NCBI RefSeq assembly: GCF_022549355.1
Contig: NZ_JAKZGL010000010.1
Location: forward strand, 1 to 64,000
Reading direction: 5' to 3'
From: Acinetobacter sp. NIPH 2699
Lineage (GTDB): Bacteria > Pseudomonadota > Gammaproteobacteria > Pseudomonadales > Moraxellaceae
DNA length: 64,000 nt
In this document: piece after piece, positions 56,651 through 64,000 of the stretch
How the letters are laid out: each line of letters starts with the position of its first letter
Position numbering within the stretch: position 1 is the stretch's first letter
Made by a program: the position numbers and the translations under genes
The notes under the pieces: generated by a model
Seen by the model: only the letters and a program-made list of their open reading frames with translations
Told to the model about the DNA's origin: nothing
Databases searched by the model: none

Positions 56651-57527
56651 AAAAAATGGGGAGGAAAGGTGCAGGGCTATTAAAAGTAAAACTAAAGCTC
56701 AAACTAATGACAGTAATTAAAATCACTGAAAATAAGAAAAATCGTTTTGCCCAAAGCTGATCATCTTCAGCTTTAAACCCTAAAATACCAATGTAGAACC
56801 AGTACGCGCAAAGTGCATTACAGATCACCAAGAAACTAACATCGGTGTATCCATATACATATAAAGCATTCATCGCTAGGGTAAACAGAATCACATAAAT
56901 AAGTGATTCTATTTTCGTTCTAAGAATAGAACGAGCTACAGGTAAAATAGGAACTCCTGCATTTTTATAATCGTCAAAGCGATAAATTGCGATTGCCCAT
57001 GAGTGTGGCATTTGCCATAAAGCATATGCGACAAAAATTAAAAGAGCAGCCATATCGAATTGATGACTAACAGCCGTATAACCAATAACAGGAGGACTCG
57101 CCCCAGAAATACTACCAATCACGGTTTGATGGATTGTGGTGCGTTTCGTCCACAAACTATAAAAACCGACATAGACTACAAAACCAATCACTGCGAATAA
57201 AAATGCATAAGCATTGACATAAAACCAGAGAATGCTAAAACCAATTACACCAAGCACCAATGCATAAAGTAATGCAATAGGAGAGGAGATGGTTTTTTTA
57301 ACAAGTGCACGGTTCATGGTGCGTTGCATTTTTTGATCGATGTCTTGATCAATTACATTATTCACAACACAACCAGACGCAACCACGAAAGTTGTTCCAA
57401 TCAGCGTAAGTAATAATAAGAGGTAGTCTATAGAGCCTTGAGCGGCTAGAAAAAAGCCGCCCAAGGTGGTAATGAAATTACCGAAGAGAATTCCTGGCTT
57501 AGTCAGGAATAAGTATTTTTTCAGCAT
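56649..57527 (-). CDS. cyoE: protohaem IX farnesyltransferase (haem O synthase)
   Basis: Adds a farnesyl group to haem b to make haem O for the bo3 oxidase. A 292-residue polytopic membrane prenyltransferase of the UbiA superfamily. The prenyl-diphosphate motif is NNVIDQDIDQKMQRTMNRAL near residue 56, with a second Asp-rich segment YRFDDYKNAGVPILP near residue 182. It is the last gene of cyoABCDE. Confidence 0.96.
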   Translation of the reverse strand: MLKKYLFLTKPGILFGNFITTLGGFFLAAQGSIDYLLLLLTLIGTTFVVASGCVVNNVIDQDIDQKMQRTMNRALVKKTISSPIALLYALVLGVIGFSILWFYVNAYAFLFAVIGFVVYVGFYSLWTKRTTIHQTVIGSISGASPPVIGYTAVSHQFDMAALLIFVAYALWQMPHSWAIAIYRFDDYKNAGVPILPVARSILRTKIESLIYVILFTLAMNALYVYGYTDVSFLVICNALCAYWFYIGILGFKAEDDQLWAKRFFLFSVILITVISLSFSFTFNSPAPFLPIF

Positions 57528-57537
57528 GACAATCAGT

Positions 57538-57867
57538 TTAGATCATCATGTTGTAGTGTAGGTAATTCATAATCCACACAGAGCCGACTAAAAGTACAGC
57601 GATACATAAAATTGTGTAGATAAATGCAATTAGATTCCAACGTTGATCAGATGATGTATTCATGTGTAGGAAGTACACAAGCTGTACAAGTACCTGAGCC
57701 ACGGCAGTGATTGCAATCACTGTAACTAAAACGCCACGACTGAAACCGCCAGCCATCACCATCCCAAAAGGGATGATGGTGAGCAGAACAGAAAGGATAA
57801 AACCAACCGTGTATTGTTTTACATTACCGTGTGATGCGCCAGCAGCATTATGATCATGACTACTCAT
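57538..57867 (-). CDS. cyoD: cytochrome o ubiquinol oxidase subunit IV
   Basis: A 109-residue membrane subunit with three helices, supporting assembly of subunit I. GNVKQYTVGFILSVLLTIIP and FFLHMNTSSDQRW-like sequence (YFLHMNTSSDQRW) are family hallmarks. The ATG at 57867 overlaps the cyoC stop in TAATG, so translation is coupled; an upstream reading of 15 codons is not needed. Confidence 0.94.
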   Translation of the reverse strand: MSSHDHNAAGASHGNVKQYTVGFILSVLLTIIPFGMVMAGGFSRGVLVTVIAITAVAQVLVQLVYFLHMNTSSDQRWNLIAFIYTILCIAVLLVGSVWIMNYLHYNMMI

Positions 57868-58487
57868 TAGAGAACTCCCAGTAAGTAAACGACGCTGAAT
57901 ACACAGATCCAAACGATGTCAAGGAAGTGCCAGAACAAGCTTAAGCAAGCAAGACGACGTGTATTCGGTAGTGTCAAACCATTCTTCTTGATTTGATACA
58001 TGAGTACGATCATCCACACTAAACCAGAAGTTACGTGGATACCGTGTGTACCAACCAAAGTAAAGAACGCTGATAAGAATGCACTCTTAGTTGGGCCATA
58101 ACCTTCATGAACAAGGTGATGGAATTCATAGATTTCCATCCCAATGAACGTCGCACCAAAAATAAAAGTAATGATTAACCATAAAAGGACTTGGTTAACA
58201 TTCTTTTTATAAGATGCGAGCACTGCAAAACCAAATGTCACAGATGAAATAAGGAGTGCAAAGGTTTCAGCTAATACGAATCCCAAAGAATCATGGAATA
58301 AGTCGTATGCACTAGGTGTACCTGGTGGAATATGACTGCTTAATACAGCAAATGCGATGAAGAGTGATCCGAAAAGGATCAAGTCACTCATCAAATATGT
58401 CCAGAAACCAAAGACCGTTATATCTGTATCATCATGTTCGTGATGACCGTCATGTCCATGGTTATCGTGATGAAGTACTTCAGCCAT
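57867..58487 (-). CDS. cyoC: cytochrome o ubiquinol oxidase subunit III
   Basis: A 206-residue five-helix subunit. It has a His/Asp-rich N-terminus ([17 protein letters not shown]), which may bind metal, then [40 protein letters not shown] and [16 protein letters not shown], all conserved in the family. It lies 4 bp after cyoB and overlaps cyoD by one base. Confidence 0.96.
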   Translation of the reverse strand: MAEVLHHDNHGHDGHHEHDDTDITVFGFWTYLMSDLILFGSLFIAFAVLSSHIPPGTPSAYDLFHDSLGFVLAETFALLISSVTFGFAVLASYKKNVNQVLLWLIITFIFGATFIGMEIYEFHHLVHEGYGPTKSAFLSAFFTLVGTHGIHVTSGLVWMIVLMYQIKKNGLTLPNTRRLACLSLFWHFLDIVWICVFSVVYLLGVL

Positions 58488-58491
58488 ATCC

Positions 58492-60474
58492 TTAGTCCTT
58501 CTTCAAGTGTTTTTCAAGTAACGCATAGCGTTCATTCTCAATACGTTCTACTTCAGCAGCAGGGACATAGTAATCCACATTCTTGGTGAATGAGCTTACG
58601 ATGAAGCTGATAATAGCAGCGATGAATGAAACGACAGCAAGCCACCAAATATGCCAGATGAGTGCAAAACCAAGGATGGTAATGAACATGGCAATGACGA
58701 AACCAGCAGCACGATTTGTCGGCATGTGGATATCTTCATATTTAGTATCACGAGCGTAAGCGACACCATTTTCTTTGTCAGTCCAGAAGCGATCGATACC
58801 ATCAGCAGCAGGAACATGCGCAAAGTTATAAAATGGAGCTGGAGACGAAGTTGCCCATTCTAACGTACGGCTATCCCATGGGTCGCCAGTGTTGTCCATA
58901 TTGTCTTTGCGTTGTAAGAAGCCAACGATGATTTGCATTAAGAAACATGCAATACCGATTGCAATCAAAACAGCACCAAACAATGCAATCGCTAAGTATG
59001 GATCCCATTCAGGGTTGTCATATGTATTCAAACGACGTGTCATACCCATGAAACCAAGGATATAAAGTGGCATGAATGCAAAATAGAAACCGATGAACCA
59101 GAACCAGAATGATGCTTTACCCCATGCTTCATTGAGCTTCCAACCAAACATTTTTGGCCAGTAGAAAATGATGCCGGCAAACATACCAAACACCACACCA
59201 CCGATAATTACGTTATGGAAGTGAGCAATCAAGAATAATGAGTTATGTACAAGGAAGTCCGCAGGTGGAACCGCCATCAGTACGCCAGTCAAACCACCGA
59301 TACCAAAAGTTACGAGGAAGCCAAGCGTCCATAACATTGGTGTCGTGAAAGTGATACGACCTTTATACATGGTGAATAACCAAGAGAAGATCTTCACACC
59401 TGTAGGAATCGCAATAACCATGGTCATGATGCCAAAGAACGCATTTACGTTCGCACCAGCACCCATGGTAAAGAAGTGGTGAAGCCATACAACAAACGCA
59501 AGTACAGTAATCGCGATCGTTGCATACACCATAGACTTATAACCGAACAACGCTTTACGAGAGAAGGTTGCTACGATTTCTGAGTATAGACCAAATGCTG
59601 GTAATACTAAGATATATACTTCAGGGTGGCCCCATGTCCAAATCAAGTTCACATAAAGCATTGGACTACCGCCAAGCTCGTTTGTGAAGAAGTGGAAACC
59701 GAAGTAACGGTCAAGCGTCAGCATTGCAAGTGTACCTGTTAATACAGGGAACGATGCAATGATGAGTACAGCCGTACAAAGTGAAGTCCAAGTGAAAATT
59801 GGCATGTCCATCAGTTTCATGCCTGGCGCGCGCATTTTAATGATGGTAACAAAGAAGTTAACACCCGTTAAAAGCGTACCGAGACCAGAAACCTGAAGTG
59901 CCCAAATATAATAATCAACACCGACACCAGGCGAATACTCAATACCTGATAATGGCGGATAAGCCATCCAGCCTGTTGCTGCGAACTCACCAAGCGCAAG
60001 CGATGCCATCATTAAACCAGCAGCACCAGCGAATAACCAGAAGCTTAAAGAGTTTAGTAATGGGAAGGCCACGTCACGCGCACCAATTTGCAATGGCACA
60101 GCAATGTTCATCATACCAACAACAAGACCCATCGCTACGAAGAAGATCATGATTACGCCGTGCGCAGTGAAAATCTGATCGTAGTGCTCTGGGTGTAAAT
60201 AACCTTCACCACCGCCTTTAGCGAGGAAAAGTTGTAAACGCATCATAATTGCATCAGCAAAACCACGCAGAAGCATGACGACTGACACAAGGATATACAT
60301 GATACCAATTTTTTTATGGTCTACAGAGGTGAACCATTCGTTCCACAAGTAGCCCCATTTTTTGAAATAAGTAATACCAGCAAGAAGTGCGATACCACCT
60401 AAAACCATTAATGCAATAGTCACCAACACGATTGGATCGTGTGGAATTGCATCCAACCCTAACTTTCCAAACAT
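58492..60474 (-). CDS. cyoB: cytochrome o ubiquinol oxidase subunit I
   Basis: Catalytic haem-copper subunit that reduces oxygen to water with haem b and haem o3/CuB and pumps protons. The 660-residue length is standard. The haem- and copper-binding stretches are visible: [13 protein letters not shown] (haem b His), [17 protein letters not shown] (CuB His and the cross-linked Tyr), WLHHFFTMG (CuB His pair) and [12 protein letters not shown]. It lies 3 bp after cyoA. Confidence 0.98.
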   Translation of the reverse strand: MFGKLGLDAIPHDPIVLVTIALMVLGGIALLAGITYFKKWGYLWNEWFTSVDHKKIGIMYILVSVVMLLRGFADAIMMRLQLFLAKGGGEGYLHPEHYDQIFTAHGVIMIFFVAMGLVVGMMNIAVPLQIGARDVAFPLLNSLSFWLFAGAAGLMMASLALGEFAATGWMAYPPLSGIEYSPGVGVDYYIWALQVSGLGTLLTGVNFFVTIIKMRAPGMKLMDMPIFTWTSLCTAVLIIASFPVLTGTLAMLTLDRYFGFHFFTNELGGSPMLYVNLIWTWGHPEVYILVLPAFGLYSEIVATFSRKALFGYKSMVYATIAITVLAFVVWLHHFFTMGAGANVNAFFGIMTMVIAIPTGVKIFSWLFTMYKGRITFTTPMLWTLGFLVTFGIGGLTGVLMAVPPADFLVHNSLFLIAHFHNVIIGGVVFGMFAGIIFYWPKMFGWKLNEAWGKASFWFWFIGFYFAFMPLYILGFMGMTRRLNTYDNPEWDPYLAIALFGAVLIAIGIACFLMQIIVGFLQRKDNMDNTGDPWDSRTLEWATSSPAPFYNFAHVPAADGIDRFWTDKENGVAYARDTKYEDIHMPTNRAAGFVIAMFITILGFALIWHIWWLAVVSFIAAIISFIVSSFTKNVDYYVPAAEVERIENERYALLEKHLKKD

Positions 60475-60477
60475 GTC

Positions 60478-61521
60478 TTATTCCTCTGTAGAAGCTGTCG
60501 CATGTTCAACATCAGTGGCGTGGTCAGCAGAAGATGCTGAGTGATCTGCACCATGATAGTTGCTCATGTATTGATTGATTACAGATTCGAACAATTTAGG
60601 CTCAACCGAAGAGTAATAAGTCACAGGGTGTGGGGCAGTAGGATATGCTTTCATTTCCTCAGCCGCTTGTTTCTCTTCTGGTGTTTTTGCTTTGGCGATT
60701 AGAACTTCAATCTGATGTGCAGAACGGTTACCATCACGTAAAGTTGCCAATTCAGCTTGGTCAAGTGTACCTTTTTGAATTGCTTCAGGATTGATACTTG
60801 TACCATTACCAGCTTTAACCGTTTCAACCCACTGTGCAAATTCTGCTTCAGTCACACTATGCGCAAGGAAACGCATTTGTGAAAAACCATAACCTGAATA
60901 GTTCGCAGAAATACCACGGAACACACCTGGCTCATCTGCCAATAAATGAAGATGAGTTTGCATACCTGCCATTGCATAAATTTGACCGCCTAACTGTGGA
61001 ATGAAGAATGAGTTCATTGTGAAGTTAGAGGTAATTTTAAAGCTAAGCGGTGTTTGTTCTGGGAAGCGTATTTCATTTACCGTTGCAATTTCTTGCTCAG
61101 GATAGATAAATACCCATTTAAACTGTTCAGCGATAGCTTGAATTGTTAATGGTGCTTTATCTGATTCTAACGGACGGTAAGGGTCGTACTTGTGGGAACC
61201 CCACCAAGTTAACCAAGCTAAAATACCAATAATAATGACTGGAACACCCCAAACAACGATCTCAATTGTCGTAGAGTGTGCCCAAGTAGGTTTATAGTCT
61301 GCATCTTTATTTGACGCGCGATATTTCCAACCAAACCATAATGCCATAATGATTGATGGAATGACCACCAATAGCATTAGATAGATCGCAGTCATCATCA
61401 GGCTACTTTGACCCTGACCAACTGGACCTTTATTGTTTAGAAGTACCATATCACCACCACACCCAGTTAAGAGTACGGCAAGCGTTGATAAAGACAATAC
61501 AGCTAAAATCGTTTGTCTCAT
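60478..61521 (-). CDS. cyoA: cytochrome o ubiquinol oxidase subunit II
   Basis: Lipoprotein subunit that faces the periplasm; it lacks the CuA ligands of cytochrome c oxidases. The signal peptide ends in LAVLLTGC with lipidated Cys21. Two helices and a cupredoxin domain follow (FKWVFIYPEQEIATVNEIRF, MNSFFIPQLGGQIYAMAGMQ, ANYSGYGFSQMRF). At 347 residues it is longer than E. coli (315): the last 25 residues are rich in Ser, Ala and His (HGADHSASSADHATDVEHA). It is the first gene of cyoABCDE. The leader has a long inverted repeat. Confidence 0.96.
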   Translation of the reverse strand: MRQTILAVLSLSTLAVLLTGCGGDMVLLNNKGPVGQGQSSLMMTAIYLMLLVVIPSIIMALWFGWKYRASNKDADYKPTWAHSTTIEIVVWGVPVIIIGILAWLTWWGSHKYDPYRPLESDKAPLTIQAIAEQFKWVFIYPEQEIATVNEIRFPEQTPLSFKITSNFTMNSFFIPQLGGQIYAMAGMQTHLHLLADEPGVFRGISANYSGYGFSQMRFLAHSVTEAEFAQWVETVKAGNGTSINPEAIQKGTLDQAELATLRDGNRSAHQIEVLIAKAKTPEEKQAAEEMKAYPTAPHPVTYYSSVEPKLFESVINQYMSNYHGADHSASSADHATDVEHATASTEE

Positions 61522-61578
61522 TTTACAACCTCGGTGAAGAGTCCCATTCCCTAATTAAATTATGGGATAGCGAATAAA

Positions 61579-61634
61579 GTGTCGCATGGTTGATAAGAAT
61601 TTCTTTTAATAAATGCTTAGCAACCATGCGACAC
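61579..61634. repeat. 19-bp-arm inverted repeat in the cyoA leader
   Basis: Arms 61579-61597 and 61616-61634 are complementary over 19 bp with one mismatch; the outer 14 bp (GTGTCGCATGGTTG) are perfect. The 18-nt spacer is AT-rich. It lies 58-113 bp upstream of cyoA and would form a very stable RNA hairpin, or a large operator-like palindrome in DNA. No T run follows on either strand. Confidence 0.8.
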
Positions 61635-61777
61635 CGCTACGTTGTTGGGCATTATGCCTCATATTGAAAAACTAAGCTACTGATAAAGTGGTCTGAAATG
61701 CTTGTTTTAAAACCCGATTTATTTTGTAGGGATTATTGTTTTGCGCTCTGTTTTTTCTATAAATATCAGCTTAATAT

Positions 61778-61808
61778 AAAGAAAAGAGGATTTAGTCCTC
61801 TTTTCTTT
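61778..61808 (-). terminator. Rho-independent terminator after the GYF/RDD gene
   Basis: A perfect 13-bp stem AAAGAAAAGAGGA / TCCTCTTTTCTTT with a 5-nt loop, 12 bp past the stop on the minus strand. Confidence 0.75.
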
Positions 61809-61820
61809 ATTGATTTGTAA

Positions 61821-62597
61821 TTATTGCTTAATCACTTTGGTTTTTGCGAATTTATCGTGTAGTGTTTGGCGGTTTTTGCCAAGCGCAAATGCGTAATCAA
61901 TAATTGTGATAATTGGAACTAAAAGGGCGTTTAAGAAAATAAATAAAATGCTACGTAACCAAAACGAGCGAATTAAACTGACTTGATTATTGCTTTCAAC
62001 ATCAACAATTTTAATCCGAGCAAGCTTTTTGCCGATACTTTGACCAGATCTAGCAATAAAATAAGCTTGAAGCATGAGCATAACGACGATATAGATCATG
62101 ATGCTTTGCCATGCTTCAACTGGAATGAGTTGAAACAATTGTTGTTGCAGTTCCGCTGCTTTAGACGATGCGAATTCAGTCGCCTGCATTTGCTTTTGTA
62201 ACTCAAAGAGCTGTTCATGTTGTTCATCATTGAAATAAAATGATGGAATAGCTATGGCAGGTAGCCACAACATGAGATCAATCACTTTGGCCAATGCGCG
62301 TGAACCAATCGATGCCAATTCGACATTATTGTCTTGAACCGGAGCTTTAGATTGATACTGTTGAGTAGGAGATACTGTTTCAGTTTGAATCGGTGCTGGA
62401 AATGGAGATGATGTATGACCAATTGGTTCATACACAAGTTTTCCTTGGGTTAATTCACCAAGCGTTTTCCACTCAGCCATCCCTTCATGCCATGCAAGAT
62501 CAGTAAGAAGAACTTGTTGACTAGCAAGCATTTGATTAATTTGTTCTAAGGTATATGGACCAGCTTGCTGATTATTACGAGCCAAGTAAATTTGCAT
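61821..62597 (-). CDS. GYF_2-RDD membrane protein
   Basis: A 258-residue protein. Residues 1-55 form a GYF_2 domain (MQIYLARNNQQAGPYTLEQI ... LAWHEGMAEWKTLGEL), normally a peptide- or protein-binding module in the cytoplasm. After a Pro/Gln-rich linker comes an RDD domain with three to four helices (GSRALAKVIDLMLWLPAIAI; ARSGQSIGKKLARIKIVD). RDD proteins include sodium/proton exchangers and membrane scaffolds, so function is open. The start at 62597 avoids a spurious 14-codon extension. It stands alone. Confidence 0.85.
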   Translation of the reverse strand: MQIYLARNNQQAGPYTLEQINQMLASQQVLLTDLAWHEGMAEWKTLGELTQGKLVYEPIGHTSSPFPAPIQTETVSPTQQYQSKAPVQDNNVELASIGSRALAKVIDLMLWLPAIAIPSFYFNDEQHEQLFELQKQMQATEFASSKAAELQQQLFQLIPVEAWQSIMIYIVVMLMLQAYFIARSGQSIGKKLARIKIVDVESNNQVSLIRSFWLRSILFIFLNALLVPIITIIDYAFALGKNRQTLHDKFAKTKVIKQ

Positions 62598-62630
62598 ATG
62601 TTTTAAATCTCTATCACAAATGATGAAAAA

Positions 62631-62650
62631 AGACCCCACCAGTGGGGTCT
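62631..62650 (-). terminator. Rho-independent terminator after ppsA
   Basis: A perfect 9-bp GC-rich stem AGACCCCAC / GTGGGGTCT with a 2-nt loop and a T run on the minus strand, 13 bp past the ppsA stop. Confidence 0.85.
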
Positions 62651-62663
62651 TTTACAAAAGTGG

Positions 62664-64000
62664 TTAAGCTTGTTTAATTTTTTCTTCGGCCAAGAAGAAC
62701 CAAGTATCAAGAACTGAATCAGGGTTAAGTGAAACAGATTCAATGCCTTGCTCCATGAGCCATTTTGCAAGATCAGGGTGATCAGAAGGGCCTTGACCAC
62801 AAATACCCACGTATTTTCCTGCTTTACGGCAAGCATGAATTGCCATGGAAAGTAAGGCTTTCACTGCTGGATCACGCTCATCAAATAAATGAGACACGAT
62901 GCCAGAGTCACGGTCTAGACCGAGTGTTAATTGTGTTAAGTCATTTGAACCGATTGAGAAACCATCGAAGTGCTCAAGGAATTGTTCGGCCAATAAAGCA
63001 TTGGTTGGTAATTCACACATCATGATGACTTTCAGGCCATTCTCACCGCGTTTTAAACCATTTTGAGCAAGTAGTTCGATGACACGCTTCGCTTCAGAAA
63101 CAGTACGAACGAATGGGATCATGATTTGAACATTGGTTAAGCCCATTTCATCACGTACCTTTTTCAAGGCACGGCATTCAAGCTCAAAACAATCACGGAA
63201 GTTGTCAGAAACATAACGACTCGCACCACGGAAGCCCAACATTGGGTTTTCTTCTTCGGGTTCGTATAACTTACCACCGATTAAGTTTGCATATTCATTT
63301 GATTTGAAGTCAGACATACGAACGATGACTGGCTTCCCAGCAAACGCAGCAGCAAGTGTTGAAATACCTTCAACCAATTTTTCGACATAAAACTCGATTG
63401 GAGAGGTGTAACCCGCAGTACGTGTCAGAACGGCAGCACGTGTTTCACGTGGTAAGCTTTCGATGTTTAATAAAGCCTTTGGATGTACACCGATCATGCG
63501 GTTGATGATGAACTCAAGACGTGCAAGACCAATTCCTTCATTTGGAATTTGAGCAAAGTCAAATGCGCGGTCAGGGTTACCCACGTTCATCATGATTTTG
63601 AACGGAAGTTGAGGCATTGAGTGAATAGAGTTACGTTGAACTTCAAAGTCTAACGCGCCTTCATAGATAAAGCCCGTATCACCTTCAGCACAAGAAACAG
63701 TTACTTCTTGACCATCAGTAAGCACTTCTGTTGCATTACCACAACCTACAATTGCAGGAACACCAAGTTCACGAGCAATAATTGCTGCGTGACAGGTACG
63801 ACCACCACGATTGGTCACAATCGCAGCCGCACGCTTCATAACAGGTTCCCAATCTGGGTCAGTCATGTCGGAGACAAGTACATCACCGTCTTGGACTTTG
63901 TCCATTTCTTTGATCGAGGTGACAACACGAACTTTACCAGAACCAATACGCTGACCAATTGAACGACCTTCACAAATCACAGTACCGCGTTGTTTGAGTA
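62664..64000 (-). CDS. ppsA: phosphoenolpyruvate synthase, C-terminal part (partial)
   Basis: Makes PEP from pyruvate, ATP and water for gluconeogenesis. The frame is open to the right edge (reading [16 protein letters not shown]), so the start and the N-terminal ATP-binding domain lie outside. The visible part has the swivelling phosphohistidine domain ([20 protein letters not shown], phosphorylated His) and the PEP/pyruvate TIM barrel, with [21 protein letters not shown] and the catalytic Cys in [12 protein letters not shown]. About 445 of roughly 790 residues are present. Confidence 0.97.
   Translation of the reverse strand, partial: LKQRGTVICEGRSIGQRIGSGKVRVVTSIKEMDKVQDGDVLVSDMTDPDWEPVMKRAAAIVTNRGGRTCHAAIIARELGVPAIVGCGNATEVLTDGQEVTVSCAEGDTGFIYEGALDFEVQRNSIHSMPQLPFKIMMNVGNPDRAFDFAQIPNEGIGLARLEFIINRMIGVHPKALLNIESLPRETRAAVLTRTAGYTSPIEFYVEKLVEGISTLAAAFAGKPVIVRMSDFKSNEYANLIGGKLYEPEEENPMLGFRGASRYVSDNFRDCFELECRALKKVRDEMGLTNVQIMIPFVRTVSEAKRVIELLAQNGLKRGENGLKVIMMCELPTNALLAEQFLEHFDGFSIGSNDLTQLTLGLDRDSGIVSHLFDERDPAVKALLSMAIHACRKAGKYVGICGQGPSDHPDLAKWLMEQGIESVSLNPDSVLDTWFFLAEEKIKQA

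Overview
The window is a stretch of an AT-rich gammaproteobacterial chromosome. Protein character and gene content point to Acinetobacter (Moraxellaceae): a CsrA with a long C-terminal tail, an AbeS-like SMR pump, hisZ next to purA, alaS-lysC-csrA, and cyoABCDE. The species cannot be told from the sequence alone. Coding density is high, almost every transcription unit ends in a clear hairpin terminator, and no tRNA, rRNA, CRISPR array or prophage was seen.

Layout. 1-95: the right end of a probable IS256-family (mutator-type) insertion sequence, which has cut off the 3' end of rsmE. 72-3161: a methyl-cycle block on the minus strand (ahcY with an upstream SAH riboswitch, metF, truncated rsmE). 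3320-6845: a small unknown gene, gloB, and a two-gene operon joining an unknown protein to a histone-deacetylase-like enzyme. 6902-9570: the metQ-metN-metI methionine importer. 10181-16252: purD, purH, fis, a DUF3426 zinc-ribbon protein, prmA and a secreted protein. 16503-20624: mnmG, an SMR pump, a fatty-acid-hydroxylase-like membrane protein and an AraC-type regulator.

20739-30602 is an iron-acquisition and extracytoplasmic flavin/redox island: a DUF4198 protein, an ApbE-DUF2271 fusion, a PepSY membrane protein, a membrane-anchored flavodoxin-type reductase and two TonB-dependent receptors, with two Fur-box-like sites. 31443-33885 pairs an NCS2 purine permease with an enzyme that looks like adenine deaminase. 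33927-45199 holds cytochrome b561, a lipoprotein, rnhB, csrA, lysC, alaS, a GAPDH-family enzyme, a small coiled-coil membrane protein, hisZ, purA and a monooxygenase-fold protein. A decayed small gene follows, then a lipoprotein.

46577-51566 is an Anbu (ancestral proteasome-like peptidase) operon: circularly permuted ATP-grasp, short alpha-E protein, transglutaminase and Anbu, divergent from a WYL regulator. A textbook sigma-54 (-24/-12) promoter lies just upstream. The remainder is doxX, alr, dnaB, a TM2 protein, rplI-rpsR-rpsF, cyoABCDE (with a 19-bp-arm inverted repeat in the cyoA leader), a GYF/RDD membrane protein and the 3' two-thirds or so of ppsA, which runs off the right edge.

The strongest leads are the sigma-54 promoter driving the Anbu operon, the flavin-based iron-reduction island, the IS insertion that removes the SAM-binding tail of RsmE, the long cyoA leader hairpin, and the coupled gene pair of unknown function with the deacetylase-like enzyme.
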